Below, piece after piece: positions 12,923-26,215 of a DNA stretch of 64,000 nucleotides; the first letter of the stretch is position 1; each line of letters starts with the position of its first letter. Origin of the DNA: Agelaius tricolor (taxonomy: Eukaryota > Chordata > Aves > Passeriformes > Icteridae); the NCBI GenBank assembly GCA_023055355.1, contig JALJCS010000004.1, forward strand, positions 24,712,744-24,776,743, in the 5' to 3' direction. The notes under the pieces were generated by a model. It searched no databases, was not told the DNA's origin, and was given only the letters and a program-made list of their open reading frames with translations. Made by a program: the position numbers and the translations under genes.

Positions 12923-13528
12923 GACCCAGCAAGGATTCTGAACATAAATAGCAGCAGCAGTAGTAACAGTTTTTCAAAGACCCAGAAGTTAACAAAGGAG
13001 CACAAAGAAAAAAATTCTAAAGACTCAAAAGAACAAAAAAGTGCCTTCAAAGAACCTTCCAGGGAACATAACAAATCTTCCAAAGAATCCTCTAAGAAAC
13101 CCAAAGAAAACAAACCACTTAGAGATGAAAAAATTGTTCCTAAGATGGCCTTCAAGGAACCCAAGCCCATGTCCAAGGAACCAAAATCTGAAAACACTCC
13201 TATCCTTACCATAATGTGTGGGCAGCAGCAAGAAAAGAAGACTCTCACAAAAAGGCCCTCTATGCTGGACACTGATGAATCTTCTGCAAGGAAAAGAAAA
13301 AAGCCCAGCTCAGATTCATTATTTAAAAGTTTTCCTAGTGCCCCACCACTGATTCTTACTTGTTCAGCTGACAAAAAACAGACAAAAGATAAATCTCAGC
13401 TCAAGGTGGGGAGAGTCAAAGTTGAAACTGATGCACTGGAAAGGAAGACGCCTACTCTGCCACCCTTTGATGATATTGTAGATCCCAGTGATTCTGACAT
13501 GGAGGAAAACGTGTCCTCCAAATCTGAC
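12923..13528 (+). CDS. MLLT3: MLLT3 (AF9) large Ser/Lys-rich linker exon
   Basis: 606 nt, phase 0 in and out (acceptor tttgcag|GACCCA, donor TCTGAC|gtaagt), coding for 202 residues. It begins DPARILNINSSSSSNSFSK and ends PFDDIVDPSDSDMEENVSSKSD. The sequence follows human AF9 closely, for example KEHKEK, SAFKEPSREHNKSSKESSKK, KMAFKEPKPMSKEPK, SAPPLILTCSADKK and LPPFDDIVDP. Around exon residues 122-128 the basic cluster ARKRKKP is a likely nuclear localisation signal. The exon is the disordered linker between the YEATS acyl-lysine reader and the C-terminal AHD. The oddity is the Ser tract: only five consecutive Ser, against the long run (about 40) in human AF9. In MLL-AF9 leukaemia the fusions keep the part of AF9 downstream of such linker positions. 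Confidence in identity is very high. Confidence 0.97.
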
Positions 13529-16500
13529 GTAAGTGCTTGCTTGGTTTTGCCTAGTACTTTACTCAGTGCTGTCTTGAGTATTTGTAGTCTGTGGGACTGT
13601 GCACCGAATTTGTGTTCTCCCCTTTCTTTTTGCTGTCTAGTGGCAGATTGTCGAAACTGGAGTATGATGATGGCCATGTTCAAGCTTATGCTTGTTCTAG
13701 TTGAATTGTATTCCGTATTCAAGTCTATTCATTTACTAATTGTCAACATTATGACAGTGATCGTATGGGAGATATTGATAAACAGTATTGCTATTTTGAT
13801 GTTCTTTAGAAATTCAAGTTTCTTTTGAGAGAACAGGAAATGGATTTAAATGCTTGTATTTCACACTCTAAATCTTTTTTTCAGATATTAGAGAGTTCAG
13901 TAAATCCTGGAAAGGCTTGCAGTTATATCAGAGAGTTACTTTTTTTTTGTTAAAAAAGCAGTTCTGTCAATGACACTAATTTTGTGGAGGAGAAGGTCCT
14001 AGAATCTCACTCTGATGAGGGGAATCTATTGCCAAGTAGTAGGCTTACCAAGAAGAAAGATGTTTTAATGGAAATTTGCTCTCCTGAAAATATTTATCTA
14101 CAGTGCCTTCTCATCTGTTTCAAGTATGATTTGCTCTTTAATTTTATTATTAAAATTAGAATTTTAATCATTCTCCTAGCAAACTTTGGTTTTCAGAAGC
14201 ATTTTTTATAGAGACATGTAGAGAAGGAAACATATGGTAGGAGAAATGTTGTTTGGTGCCATTATTTGTTCTTATGGCTAGAGGTGTAGTGTGCATGGTA
14301 GAGGAATTCTTCCCAGCTTTTCCTATTCAATTCTCTTGTTATTCCATTTTCTGATTTGTGTCTCTGTTATTGCCTTCAGATTCATAACCCTGCTTGCCCT
14401 CTCTGGAACAGACAATAAATGCCTTGCTGTGAGGAGGTGTCAGCATTAGGTTTTTACTTTGTAGATACTTCCTGTGAGGGAGAAGGTAATTTACTTCTGA
14501 AGTGACCTTTTAATGACTGGTCCCTTAGGGCATGCAAAGGCTGTTAAATTTAGAAGGTATACAATAGAACAGGCCCTGCTTTACAGCATGACAGAGGGGA
14601 TACTCTGTGGTTAGAGTGGCATTCTCATTATGGCTTGAAATAATAAATAATTAACCAGTTTGTCTTCAAACTTGAAAACGTACATACTTGTCACCCTTGG
14701 TGTGAAATATTTTTTCTTGTTTTTAAAAAGCTGAATATTCTATTTTAATTTCTCACTAGCCTTAGGACATACTACATACCCTCAGTAGAGCAGGCTAATT
14801 GAAATAGGTTTTTGAATGCCATAGAGGAGCACACACGCTTTTACTGGCTGCAGCAGTTCTCCTTTTTTTTTTTTTTTAAAGACAGAAGAATTCAGACAAG
14901 CAAATTAAATGTAATTTAACTACAAATGGTTCTGCAGAGGTGTGTGATGTGTGGCAACTTGAAAATAACTGATATGTGAAAGATATATGGATGGTAGTTA
15001 AAACTAATCCTTTTTAGTTGCTGATAGGTGTTTCTCTCTTTGTCTTGGAATCTCTTGCCCACTACCAATGGTATAATGAAAACACATCAGTATTTTTAAT
15101 AGGCTTCCACAAGTCCATCGTCCATCTGCAGGTGACCTGGAGTACCCTAAGGAGTTCCTTAATTCTGTACTGAAGCTAAAAGGCAGATTCAATGTTTTCT
15201 AAATCTGTAAGCCGCTGTTACTGAGAGAGCAAATTGCTGAAGTCCTCTCCAAGAGAAGTAAATCCTGCTGGTTTGGACTCTTGTCTATTTTAACGTTGAC
15301 ATAGTGGATCATGGAACACATAGGTCTTCCATGGGTTCGGGGACAGTATGGTCCCTGTCTGAATGGGTAAAAAGGATGTCTGCCCCTTTTGGACTGTGAT
15401 CCTTTAATAAATCAGGCTGAGTATGGCTCCAGTCAGTGGTGGGATACTATTTAGAAAGTCAGTAATATACTCACCTAAATAAAAACTATCTGTGAAACAC
15501 AGAATAATCCCCTAAGGTACTTTAGTCACACAATTGGCAAGTGCTGTGGTAGAAACAGCTGGGCAGTCTGGTTAGTGAATGTCTGCAGAATTTTACAAGG
15601 AGATGTTCTTCTGCATTTTACCACTTTTAACCAGGGGACCTAGTGAAAGGTGACCAAGCAGTGTAATACAGATAATTTTGTATGTTGGAAGAAATAGTTT
15701 CGACTTTTTTGTATGTATTGGGTAAGCTTCTAAGTGTTTCAGGAAGTTTCACAGCTAGATCCATAAAGGGTATATCCAATAAACGTAATCATATTAAGGA
15801 AAAGAAAAAAGTAAAAACTTGCAATGTTACATAGAGAGTAATGGAAGTAAAAATGTGACAGTGCTTTTTCTGTACAATTTTGGTAATTTCAGATCTGTCA
15901 AGGCTTCACGATACTGACAAATATAGTTGCCTGAAGCTGGGAAGATGCTTCTTTAGTGTCATATCCTGGCATAATAATATGCTGTAAAATTAAGTCAATT
16001 GTTAGTTCTTACTCTGATACAGTTACAGTGGTAGGTATTGTACCCCTGATGAACAAAGGGAGTATATTTATTTATTCGTAAATAATATTTGTAAGTGTCT
16101 TCAAGAAAGCAAAATTACTATACCCAATCCAGCAAATATAGGTTAGGTAGAACAAATTACTTTACAAATCAGTACCTAAAAGAAAATTGTTAAAATACTG
16201 CAAAAACACTAACTCTGAGTCAGGTGCCTTTTTACTAGTTCAAGTTTTGTTTATGACATTTATGCAAACATAATAATACTGCATTTATGCAATGTTCATA
16301 CATTGTATAGAATGAAATTATTAATTGCTTTGCTAAGAATGTTGAAGTTTCTTCACTGTAGAGGGAGTAAGAGGTGGTCTCATTCTCAAACACGTTCCAA
16401 AATGGTGACTGTTCTCTTTACTGGTATTGCCTATGCATATACTCATATGCATAACTTCACATACAAAACATGATAAGTTTGTAATACAAGGTGCAATGTA

Positions 16501-19500
16501 GAATGTAGAACTTACTGCAAAAATAAGTTTCTTGCTGTTGCTCATCACACGTAGGATGGTTCTCATAATTAGATATATTCCATTATCAGTTTTCAGTTGT
16601 GAAGTCTGGGTTCGGGATTTTAAAATAAGGATGACATTCTGAAAAGTCCCTGTGGTAGAGGAATCTTACAACCATTCCTGTTGTTCCACTGGAATGGTGC
16701 TACATGATAGCAATGCTCCTGCTCCTCTCATTTCTTTGGATACAACCCGAGTTCAGTGAATTGGGGTGGAGTGTATCATATCAATCAATGGGCTTGAATT
16801 TCAGACAAAAAAGTAGAGTGTGCTTAACCCTTCACAGTACAGGCATCATACTCTACCTAATTATGGGCATTCAGGCTTGAAACATGGCCTTTGCCTTCAT
16901 AAAGTAGAGGATGTAGAGATATAGCGTTAAGTGTCTGCCAGTGGTTGATCTTCCCTTGGAGCTATCCCTTGAAATTCACCTTTCAGAATCCAGACAGGTT
17001 AGCATGCTGTTGTCTCTGGTGTATTTCAGAAAGCTGGACACTGTCCTTTGGTGTTGTGTAGTCAGTCTCTTTTTTTGAGCTTCAAATATCACTGTAAACT
17101 TCAGTGGGAAATGCAGGGAATCACACCCTTCTGTAGTGATAAACTCTCTGCCTTGTTTAATAGTCTTTCTGTGTGTGACTTAGACCAAGACCATGTATGG
17201 TCATTCCTCTGTGCTCTGTTTGGCATACGCTGTAGTGTGGTAACTGTGGTATTTATTTTAATTTTGTTTTTCTGTTGACTTTGAGCTGTTGGCAAGTAAA
17301 ACAAGTGTCTGCATTTCTCTTCATGATGCTTTGTAAAGTATCACTTTTCAAATACATCTGTGAATTAAACTACATTGGACTTCAGTGTTACTGGTCAACT
17401 AGGTGTTCACAAGAGTATGAGATTTTTTTTTAATTTCATTTGGAAATCACACATAAAGGCTGAAAAACTATTTTGCTGGATTTGGTATGAAACATGCAAA
17501 ATAAAGTATTTAGTAAAAGCATGCAGATTTATGGTGTTATTGAAGCATAGGCATATTAACACAGTCCACTTCAAAATTCTGAATATTTTGTTTTTAAATT
17601 CAAATACAGGATGTTTTAGTTAATGAAAACTCCACCTGTTTGCTTCCCATGTGGGACAGTGCAGCAGCATGATAAAAAAAAAAGATTTGACCTTGATTTT
17701 GCTGCCTGACTGAAATATGGTGATATTCTTATAATATTTGTGTGAGCTGCAAGCTGTTGTGTGAGATGGAGAAATACCGAATTTTGGATCTGAATGAGGC
17801 ATTTTCTGTGATTGGAGCTGCCCTTTTTGAGCTGTGGAGCCATTTCAGAAGGGATGCTCAGATACTTCTTGCTTGATTACTGCTGATTCTGTTTGACTGA
17901 GTAGGGAGGAAAAAGTGTTGTATGGCTCTTGGTGAATTTGCTGCAGCAGGAAGGCACAAAAGAGATAAGGCAGATGATACATACCTATTCAGGTATTAAA
18001 TATTCTCTATGTATCTCCATGTTATTCAGAGAGCTGAATAACAACTCTTTAAGTCTGCCATGCATGACAGTGGTTTGGTGGATTTTTTAGGGAGTCCTAA
18101 AATTCTGACATATTAGTTTCTTCTGGAGTGATTATTTTGCTTGTGGTATGTATTGTTTTTTTCCCTTCCTGCATTATGTCACTGCATTAGTAATGGTAGT
18201 GGCCTTTTGGCATGTCAAAGCCTATGGAAATACAATCTGAGCAGAAATGTGTGCTAGCAATTTGTGACAGCTCAAGCGTAAGGAGTTTCAGTTATTAAGA
18301 GCAGAGTACCTTTAGTGGGTCTTTTGCCTTTAGGAAAAAATCCCGTCTCCTTCTCAGGAAGGCCTTTACGGAGCAATGAAAATACAGTAGAGATCACACA
18401 GACTATGCCTTGGTACTTAATTAACTGCTTGCATGTCCTAAAGCAGTCGTAGAGTATGAGTACCTTTTTAAAGGAATCCATAAAATGCCACTTTCAGTCT
18501 GGCACATGATGTAGTAATTTGATGATTGCAAAAGTGGAAGAACACTTTGAAAACCCCCATGGTCTTGTAAAACCTCCAGGCCCTTGTTAGCTGAAAAAGC
18601 GTACTTTCTGCCAGGGCATGGAGCTAAAGTCAGAGCTTTTTCAGGTAATATTTAAAGTCAGAAGGAACAGTAGTGAGATAGAGCTCCATGTGCTGTTTTC
18701 ATGTAGTTACCAAAGGTCAAAAAGAAAAAGGAAAAGATAGATTTTATTTTATTTGTGAAATAAATGTGGCTGTGCCTCTGAAGATGATTAATGGTGCAGA
18801 ACAGCTGATCATGTGCTTCACTGCGGACTGGGCCCTGTGGGTTTGCAATGGTCATATTATTGCATTCTTTACTTTTTATGTGATAATTAAATGAAGTCTT
18901 TCTGCTTCTGGTCTGGGAAATAGCACTGCTCTTAAAACCATGCCAGCCACTCACGTGCTATTGTTGGTCATGGTACTCCTGTGTCAAGGAGGTAATTCAA
19001 TAGTGTCAAACAGGTAAATATTGTAGTCTGAGGTGCTTCCTTCCAGGTATATGCTCAGAGAGAAACAGTGGCCAAAGATAAGCAGACCTCTTCAGAGAAG
19101 TGGCAGTAGGCACAAGTATGCTCTGTGGCCATCAGCATCGACTGTAGTATGGCACCATTCAGCTGCTATACTTCGCCTATTTTAATGAGGTGTTACTATG
19201 AAGCGAAAAATGCTTTGTGTTCACTCACAAAAGCTTGGGTGCATGTTAGGCCGTTCTGTATATGGTGAAATTACTATTGCTGGATGAGGAAGCAGCATGA
19301 TAGAAAAGTAGAGATCCTCTGGGCAGCAAGCTGAAATGTTAAAGTGAGATAGTTTTGTTACCAGTGTGTGTTGGGAAATCACTGGCTTACAAAAATGTTA
19401 ACAGTTTAGAAATAAAGCAGTGGAGACAAACTATGCAGAAACGATTAAATGTTCAGGTTGCAAAAGTAATCTTCTGAGAGCCATGAAATTTTGTCTTCTT

Positions 19501-22500
19501 GAGGCAAAGTCTGTTGGGTTTTTGTTTAATTTTAGGCAATGTCACGTTTTGACCATGGAATTAACATTAATCATTATTAAGCTACTAATACAGGCAAGAG
19601 TATTTTACTTAATTTGCAAGTGCTGGCTACATCTGCTTCATTATGACTCAAGTGAATTAACTCAAGTATTTGCATAAATGCAGGTTCATATTTTTTCTGC
19701 ACTTCAGCACTGGAAACCCTATTTACCTGCTATCCTGCAGAAAGTAAGGGTTTTAATTGGATGCCAATACTGTTATTGTCTGGAGTGTTTTTGTGGCATA
19801 AAAAGACTTTGTCTCAAATCTGGGTAAAGTCAAGGCAATTTTGAGACGCCAAGGTGGATTGCAGTCAACATAATAAAATGTTAAAGAAAAGATATTTTAT
19901 TTTAATCATAATGACGTGAGATCTTCTTGATAAGGATTTCATTGCTTTGAAGGTGCTTTATCTATCTACTTCTATAAATTATGTTGTGATCCAGAAGAAT
20001 GGCTGCATGTATTTAAAACAAAATCTAACACCTGATGATTTGCAGTTGGCATTTTATCTATAATAGTTAGGTCTAATCAAGGCTTTTATGCCCTTTTAGT
20101 TTTTATGTGGAGCCAATATGTTTACACTTCTTTTGGCGAGGGGGGGCAAAATGTCATGGTATACTCATGTATTTTTGAAAGTTTGCTGCCAAACTCCCAT
20201 GAACTTCATTAGATAATTTTGATAATAGTTACCATTCAGAGGCTTGTACTCTGGTGATGACAAACATGAACTCTTCAGGACACACTGTAAATACACAATT
20301 TAACTTTTGTATTTAAAAGACTCAATCATCCCCTGAAAAAAAAAAAATCAAATCTTTTAACTTCTACTAACACAGGATAAAGACTGAGCTCACTGCTGCA
20401 GTGGTTGTGTACCCTATCTCATGCCCGTGCACTGCCTGCTGATGAGGGAGGGACTGCTGTTCACCTCCCTGTGCTGTGGAGCCCTGGGGCTGTGCTTCGT
20501 GTTTGACACTGCAGAGGAATGCTGGGGGGCCCTCTAGGAATGGGCAAGGGATGCTCCTGATGGACCTCATTTGCCTGCCCCAGACTCAAGGATGATGGTG
20601 CCTGTGTGTTTCTGGTCTCCTAATACTGAAGTGTGCTCGTGAGCCTGGTAGAGGAAATAAATGAAAGCAGATGTAATCAAGCAGTTTTCTTTCATGACCT
20701 CTGTGTAGCAGCTGCCTTTTCCTCTTGACAACATTATTCACTCCTTCTCTGCTAGGGAACCATTGCTGTTTAAGGGCAGTCATACCTGAAACCAATTTTA
20801 ATAATATTTTGAGTGTTCATTGAAGGTGGTCCAAGATCACCATATCGGCAGTAGAAAAATTGCTACAAAGCTTAAGTGTGTTAGTGTGAATTTGTGTTAA
20901 TTCTCCAAGTCATTCTTCAGTAGTACTGTGTTGGCTTAGTCAATACCTCAGTACAGCTTACATTTTTGTTAGAAAAAGATGTTGCAAAATTAATTACTTC
21001 ATGCTTTTTCCTACAAAAACCAAACTCAAAAAACCCAATAAAACCAAACCCATAAAAACTTTGAGTAAAACATCCAGCTCTATTGCTACTAAAACTTAAC
21101 ACTTTCTATTGAAAGCCTCTAACCTTTCAGTCTTTCATCCTGCCTTGAAAATAGAAATCTTTATCTGCCCAACAAAAATGTGTACTTTGTGCTTCATCTG
21201 CCATTGGGTATGTCGGTGGGGTTTCTAGTGCCCCTCTCTGATCAGCAATATCTCACTCCGTTCATTCCCATTGGGGCTGAAAACAAGTAGTTGCCTGATC
21301 AGATTTATTTGGTGATCAGATTTATTTGTTTATTTGTTTTAACATTGTGCTGCTGTGGAGGGACCAGGAAATTTGGTAATTAATGCTGTCTTTGCCCTAA
21401 TAAAAATGACAGCCTTTACACATGTGTAGCACAGTAAGATGGGGGCTGCCTGTGTCCAGAACATGTATGTAGGGTTTTTTGAACTATGTTGAGACATGTT
21501 ACCTGTTCTTGCTGTGGCTTCCTGCGCATGAAGGAATTTCTTACTGTTTACTTAGTGTGTTGCAAGCCATCTGGCAAAGGTGAGGAAATGATGTCCTATG
21601 TTGCAGGAATTAGTGTTTCATGCAACACAGTCAGAAGAAAAGGATAAATGGAGCGATTTGCACTTCATAGATTCTGTTTACGTATCCACAGAACTTGTAT
21701 CTGCATCTCAGAGCGACATGAAAGGAGACTTTAAAGGCAACTGATAATAAGTGCCCCATCAGCAGCAGAGCTGTGTTTTGTTGCTGAAGTTAACAGGCAA
21801 CTCCACCTGTGCCTGAGCTCCCCAAGGAAAAGATGACACACATCAGGGGATAGCAACTGGGGCCAGCAGTAACTGGATCAGTGCCTCAACATTGATTACC
21901 CTAGTCAGAAAACTATTGCAAAACTTATGATGTTTAATACCATACTTGGTGAACACTCTTGATTAGGACAGAAGTAAATCAAGTGATTTTGCTGCTCTGT
22001 ATGAGGTAATTTTAGGTATTACCTAAATTTTTGGAGGAGGTTACATACAGTAACCTGTGTTTCATAATTCAGATTATCAGCTGCAAAAGTATTACAGTCT
22101 AAACTGTGGCAATAAAAAGGTAGATACAGACTGTGACAATTTTAGTAAGTGGATGAATATTTTTCCATTGCCCATGCTGCTTTAGTGGATTTTGGTTATT
22201 ACAATTCATCTGTATTTTGTAGATGGAAAAGATGTAGTTTCAAGATAGAGCTTATTGCATCATGTCTTCCACAAGAAAAGTAAAATATCATCAAGTAAAG
22301 TGCCATGGTCTGAGTATTCTGGACAGCAGTAATTCAGTTGCAAAGTTACTCATTCAGGGCAGAAAAAGGCCAAGGGAGAAGCCATTCTTGGTGCTCTTGA
22401 TGGCCTAAATTTGGCCATTCTTTGTGGCTTTGGGAGAGGGCTAGTAAGAGTAAATAAAATTTTGGATGTTAAATGTTACAATTTTAGCTAAAGAAGACAG

Positions 22501-25399
22501 TTTGTAGATGAGATGTTTCAACTTTATTTGTTTGTGCCATACACAACGTTTTTGATCCTTTGAACACTGTAAAACTCAAGATTGATCTGATTTGTACTAC
22601 ATGAGATCTTAATTTAGCCAGTATTTCAAATAATGTAATTACAGCCCAGTATTTTTAATAACTTCATACAGTTTTTAAGGTACCTATTCAGGTAACTATC
22701 AATTACATTACAAATAGGTTACACTACATTCTAACAATTTGAGTGAAATTATCTTTATATATAAGCAATTGTCACATTTTCTTATTTTTGTAAGAGATTG
22801 TCTTTGTTGTTATATTCTTATGTCTTATGAAACAGAAGCAAAACTCTATTAATGTAAAACTCAGATCACGCTATCCAAAAGTTATTTTAAATCAGAGAAG
22901 TAGAGATAAGGAGTTTTAAATAAGGATTACTTTTTGTAGTACTCTTTTTGTAAAAGTACTTGTGTAGGCAAAGTTACAGCATGCAGATATGTCAGCTGTA
23001 AATAGTAAAGAACCAATAAGAAAATAGAAATCTGCTCTATAGGTTTTCTCTCAGAGAATCAGTGTTGTATGGTCTGTGTGTATATAATGTGGATGATCTT
23101 TTGTGGAAACTACTAGATAAACACATGGAATTATCATAGAGCGAGTGCTTAGGAACCATTTTATGAGATGTTTCAGATCTATAGAGAAAAATGTGTGTAG
23201 AGCATGTTGCTGCCAAACATCATATCTAAAGATCATTGTTAAGTTTACAGTATCACAAGACTGGCTAAAAATTATGACATTTTGAAAAATCATTTGAGGA
23301 GTTTTGTTTTGTTTTAGACACTCAAGAATTTTTTAGGATATGGTATATATTTTTATATTTTTCTCTCTACAGCTTTTCACTGAAACTGGAATGTACAATA
23401 AATGAAAATTGAGTTTTTCAGATAATTTAAATTCCAGAAGTTAAGTTTGAGGGAAGAGTAAGTACAATGAGGCTTGCTGTGAAACTGACAGAGGGAACAG
23501 AGATCTGCACTTGGTCTCTCTGGAGTTTATAGTTAAATTTTGAACCATTTCGTTTTCTGGGACATGAGTTCAAGAGCCTGTGCAGCAGGACTTAAGGAAA
23601 AAACAAAAGCGGTTGTTTTCTTACATTTCCTACGTTTAGGTATGTATTTGCTTGATCTGTATCACCTCAACAAGCTTTCCACATAGTAAAGTTTTAGTGT
23701 GGGTCATGCTGGGAGTGTTCTACAGGTTTGAGCTACATAAGAATAGAGGGGAACTGAGGAGAATTTGCAGACTTTCTGAGTACCTGCTGAGAAGACCAAA
23801 TTTCTAATGTGGAGAAGTGCACCATAGTACATAATTACACCCATAAAAGCAGTTTTACATGTGGATGGTTCTCCAGTTGTTCTATTGTTAATAGGAGTGT
23901 GTGAACTCCTAACATTAGAACCTCAGATCTGGGAGAATTTAGGTGATCCACCTTCCTGATGCCCCAAAAGTGACAGCAGACTGTCTGTTTGATTTCCCAA
24001 ACAGTGAACTGTGAATGCATTAACATCTGTCCTTCTCAGTGGTGACACATAGCATCACTGTAGATAAAACAGCATAAGAGCAGGGAGTTGGGAAGTCTTA
24101 GCTTCCAACACAGCAGCTGAAGGGGCTGGTGGGAACAACTACCACCTGTTTTCTATCATTATTAATCCCATTAGAGCAGAAGATGTAGAGTAGTTGAGTG
24201 AAGCTCTCACCTTAGCTTTAATACCAAGACTGAATTTTGTGGCTTGTATTTAGTACTAAAATTGAAGTTACTTTCTTTCCAAAACACATTTCCTTTATTG
24301 GCATAGGACAGCTCTGTGTATAGAATATGTGGAAATTCTCAAAGGGAAAGTTTAAAATGTTAAGTCAAACTCTTAGAAAATTGGTATCTGGGTATTGCTT
24401 GTCAGCTTCATTTGACCTTTCCATAGTTAAAAGAGTGCAGAGGGACAGTTGCTATCCTGTCATCAAAGGGCTTTCATGCCACTGGGCTTATAAAATGAGC
24501 ACTGCTTTCCAAACAAGTATATATTATATTGTTTGGCCTCTGAATTTTTCCCAATTCAGACCTTGTATGGAATACAGACCTGTTAAATTTCCCATGTTGC
24601 GCTGCTCATACTTTATAAATTCTTGACAAATATTGATGTCTTTTCACACATTTTTGGGGGTCTAAATAACAGCATTTAGTGCCAGTTTTGAAAAGCCTTT
24701 GTTATAACCCTGTCTTCGCCAGCATTACCTACATATTTAGGACAGTCTTTATCCTTCTTGGTAAGGCTTATCTGATGATAAGAGCTTCCATCAGTTTGCC
24801 TCTTGTGTTTAAGGACCACGTTCATACTCATGTGGCCATACACAATTTTAATTTATTTTATCCTTAGTTTACTCATTATCTTGTAGTCCTGAAATCTATA
24901 GAAACTGTAGTATTCAGCTACTCTACAAGGCAAACCTTGATCTTCCCTCCTGTACTTTTTGCTTGCTTTACTATGTGTCTGCTGCTCTTTTCCATTAAGG
25001 TATTTTCAGGAAAAATACCTTACAGGTTATAGAACAATTATCACTACTGCTTCATCTTTCAATTTTATTTTATGATGTTCTGCAAAAGAATTTTTATCCA
25101 CATTTTTTACTCAGTCTCCTGTTCATGAATCTTCTCTAAATCTAGACTATTTGTGAGTTTTTATGTTAGCATTGTCTCAAATTTACTTTTGATTTATATA
25201 GGTAAAATAAAATCTATTCATCGATGCAGAAAGAAAAGGATTTTCTTTCAAAATTAAATAACATGTTTCAGTAGGACAGTCTGTAAGGAAATGCAAATCC
25301 CACTTGATTTGGTGCAGTTGTTCAGAGGAAACAGTTGCAAAGATTTGATTAAGGCCTTTTCTTGATGCTACTGTTTAAATTAAGGCTGTGTTTCAAATT

Positions 25400-25680
25400 C
25401 AAAGAATCAGACTCCTTGAGGTTAGAGGGTACCTCTGAGTGTCATCTGGTCTGCTTGCCCTGTTCAGCCCTGTTTAGCCAGGGCCACTTTGGGCTGGGTG
25501 GCCAGGATCCTGTCTAGACAGCTTTTCAATATCTGTTTGGGAGGGAGATGACAAAATCACCCGGGGCAGCCTGTGCCTATGATTGGTTACCCTTGCAGTG
25601 AAAAGCTGTTTGCTGATGTGCAGTGGGAACCTCTTGTGTGAGCTGCAGATAGGTTGAATTATTCTACTGAAAGCTGAGGT
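25400..25680 (-). mobile_element. CR1 3'-end fragment
   Basis: The + strand starts with a degenerate reversed CR1 tail (aaagaatcag), then gaggttagagggtacctctgag, a caggatcctgtctagacagc-like stretch, cccggggcagcctgtgcc and gcagtgaaaagctgtttgctgatgt. This matches the order of the CR1 3' UTR plus the end of ORF2 on the minus strand. It is strongly diverged, and the end is approximate. Confidence 0.75.
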
Positions 25681-26103
25681 CACTGATGGGTCACTTAAGT
25701 GGCGGTAGATGTTGTAAGTACAGGAGTCCTGTAAGAGAAAAAGGCTTGTCCTGCAGGAGCATGTTCCTCCTCCCTGAAATTCTAAATTTGCACAAAGTGG
25801 AAGTGGAAGCAATGCTCAGCTGTATAAGTAGTTTCAAGTGTACAGACTTCTCAGTATGTATAGCACTGGGAAACATACATCTCTACATTGTCATGCATAA
25901 AAAATAAGAAATATGTAGACTGACTAATATGAAATGAGATCTTGCTACACCACTTCATGTTTACTTCAAGAAACAATTTGTAAGCTTCCTTCAAGAGTGG
26001 TTCAGGGAAAGACTAGACAAACCATTGTCACCCACATACAGATATCTTATATTTCTTAATGTAAGAATTAATACAGAGCTTGAAATGATGGAGGTTATTT
26101 TTA

Positions 26104-26215
26104 GAGTCACAGAATCATATCCTGAGTTGGAAGGGACCCACAAAGATCATCTAAGTCCAGCTACTGGCCCTGGACCAGATAGCTCCAAGAAGTTGCACAA
26201 ATTGGGACAACCATA
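26104..26215 (-). mobile_element. Short CR1 3'-end fragment
   Basis: The + strand reads agagtcacagaatcatatcc, gagttggaagggacccacaa, agatcatctaagtccag and ctggccctgga, the reversed 3' terminus of a CR1. About 110 bp remain, an extreme 5' truncation. Its 3' UTR type resembles the copy at 39071-39518. Confidence 0.85.

Noticed and set aside
12868..13374. 168-codon minus-strand frame
   Set aside because: Antisense shadow of the large AF9 linker exon, whose Ser/Lys codons leave few stops on the opposite strand. The sense frame is clearly the real one.
13529..13828. Continuation of the AF9 frame past the exon
   Set aside because: The exon ends at a strong gtaagt donor, the next exon joins in the correct phase with AF9 sequence, and the read-through residues do not resemble AF9 or ENL.
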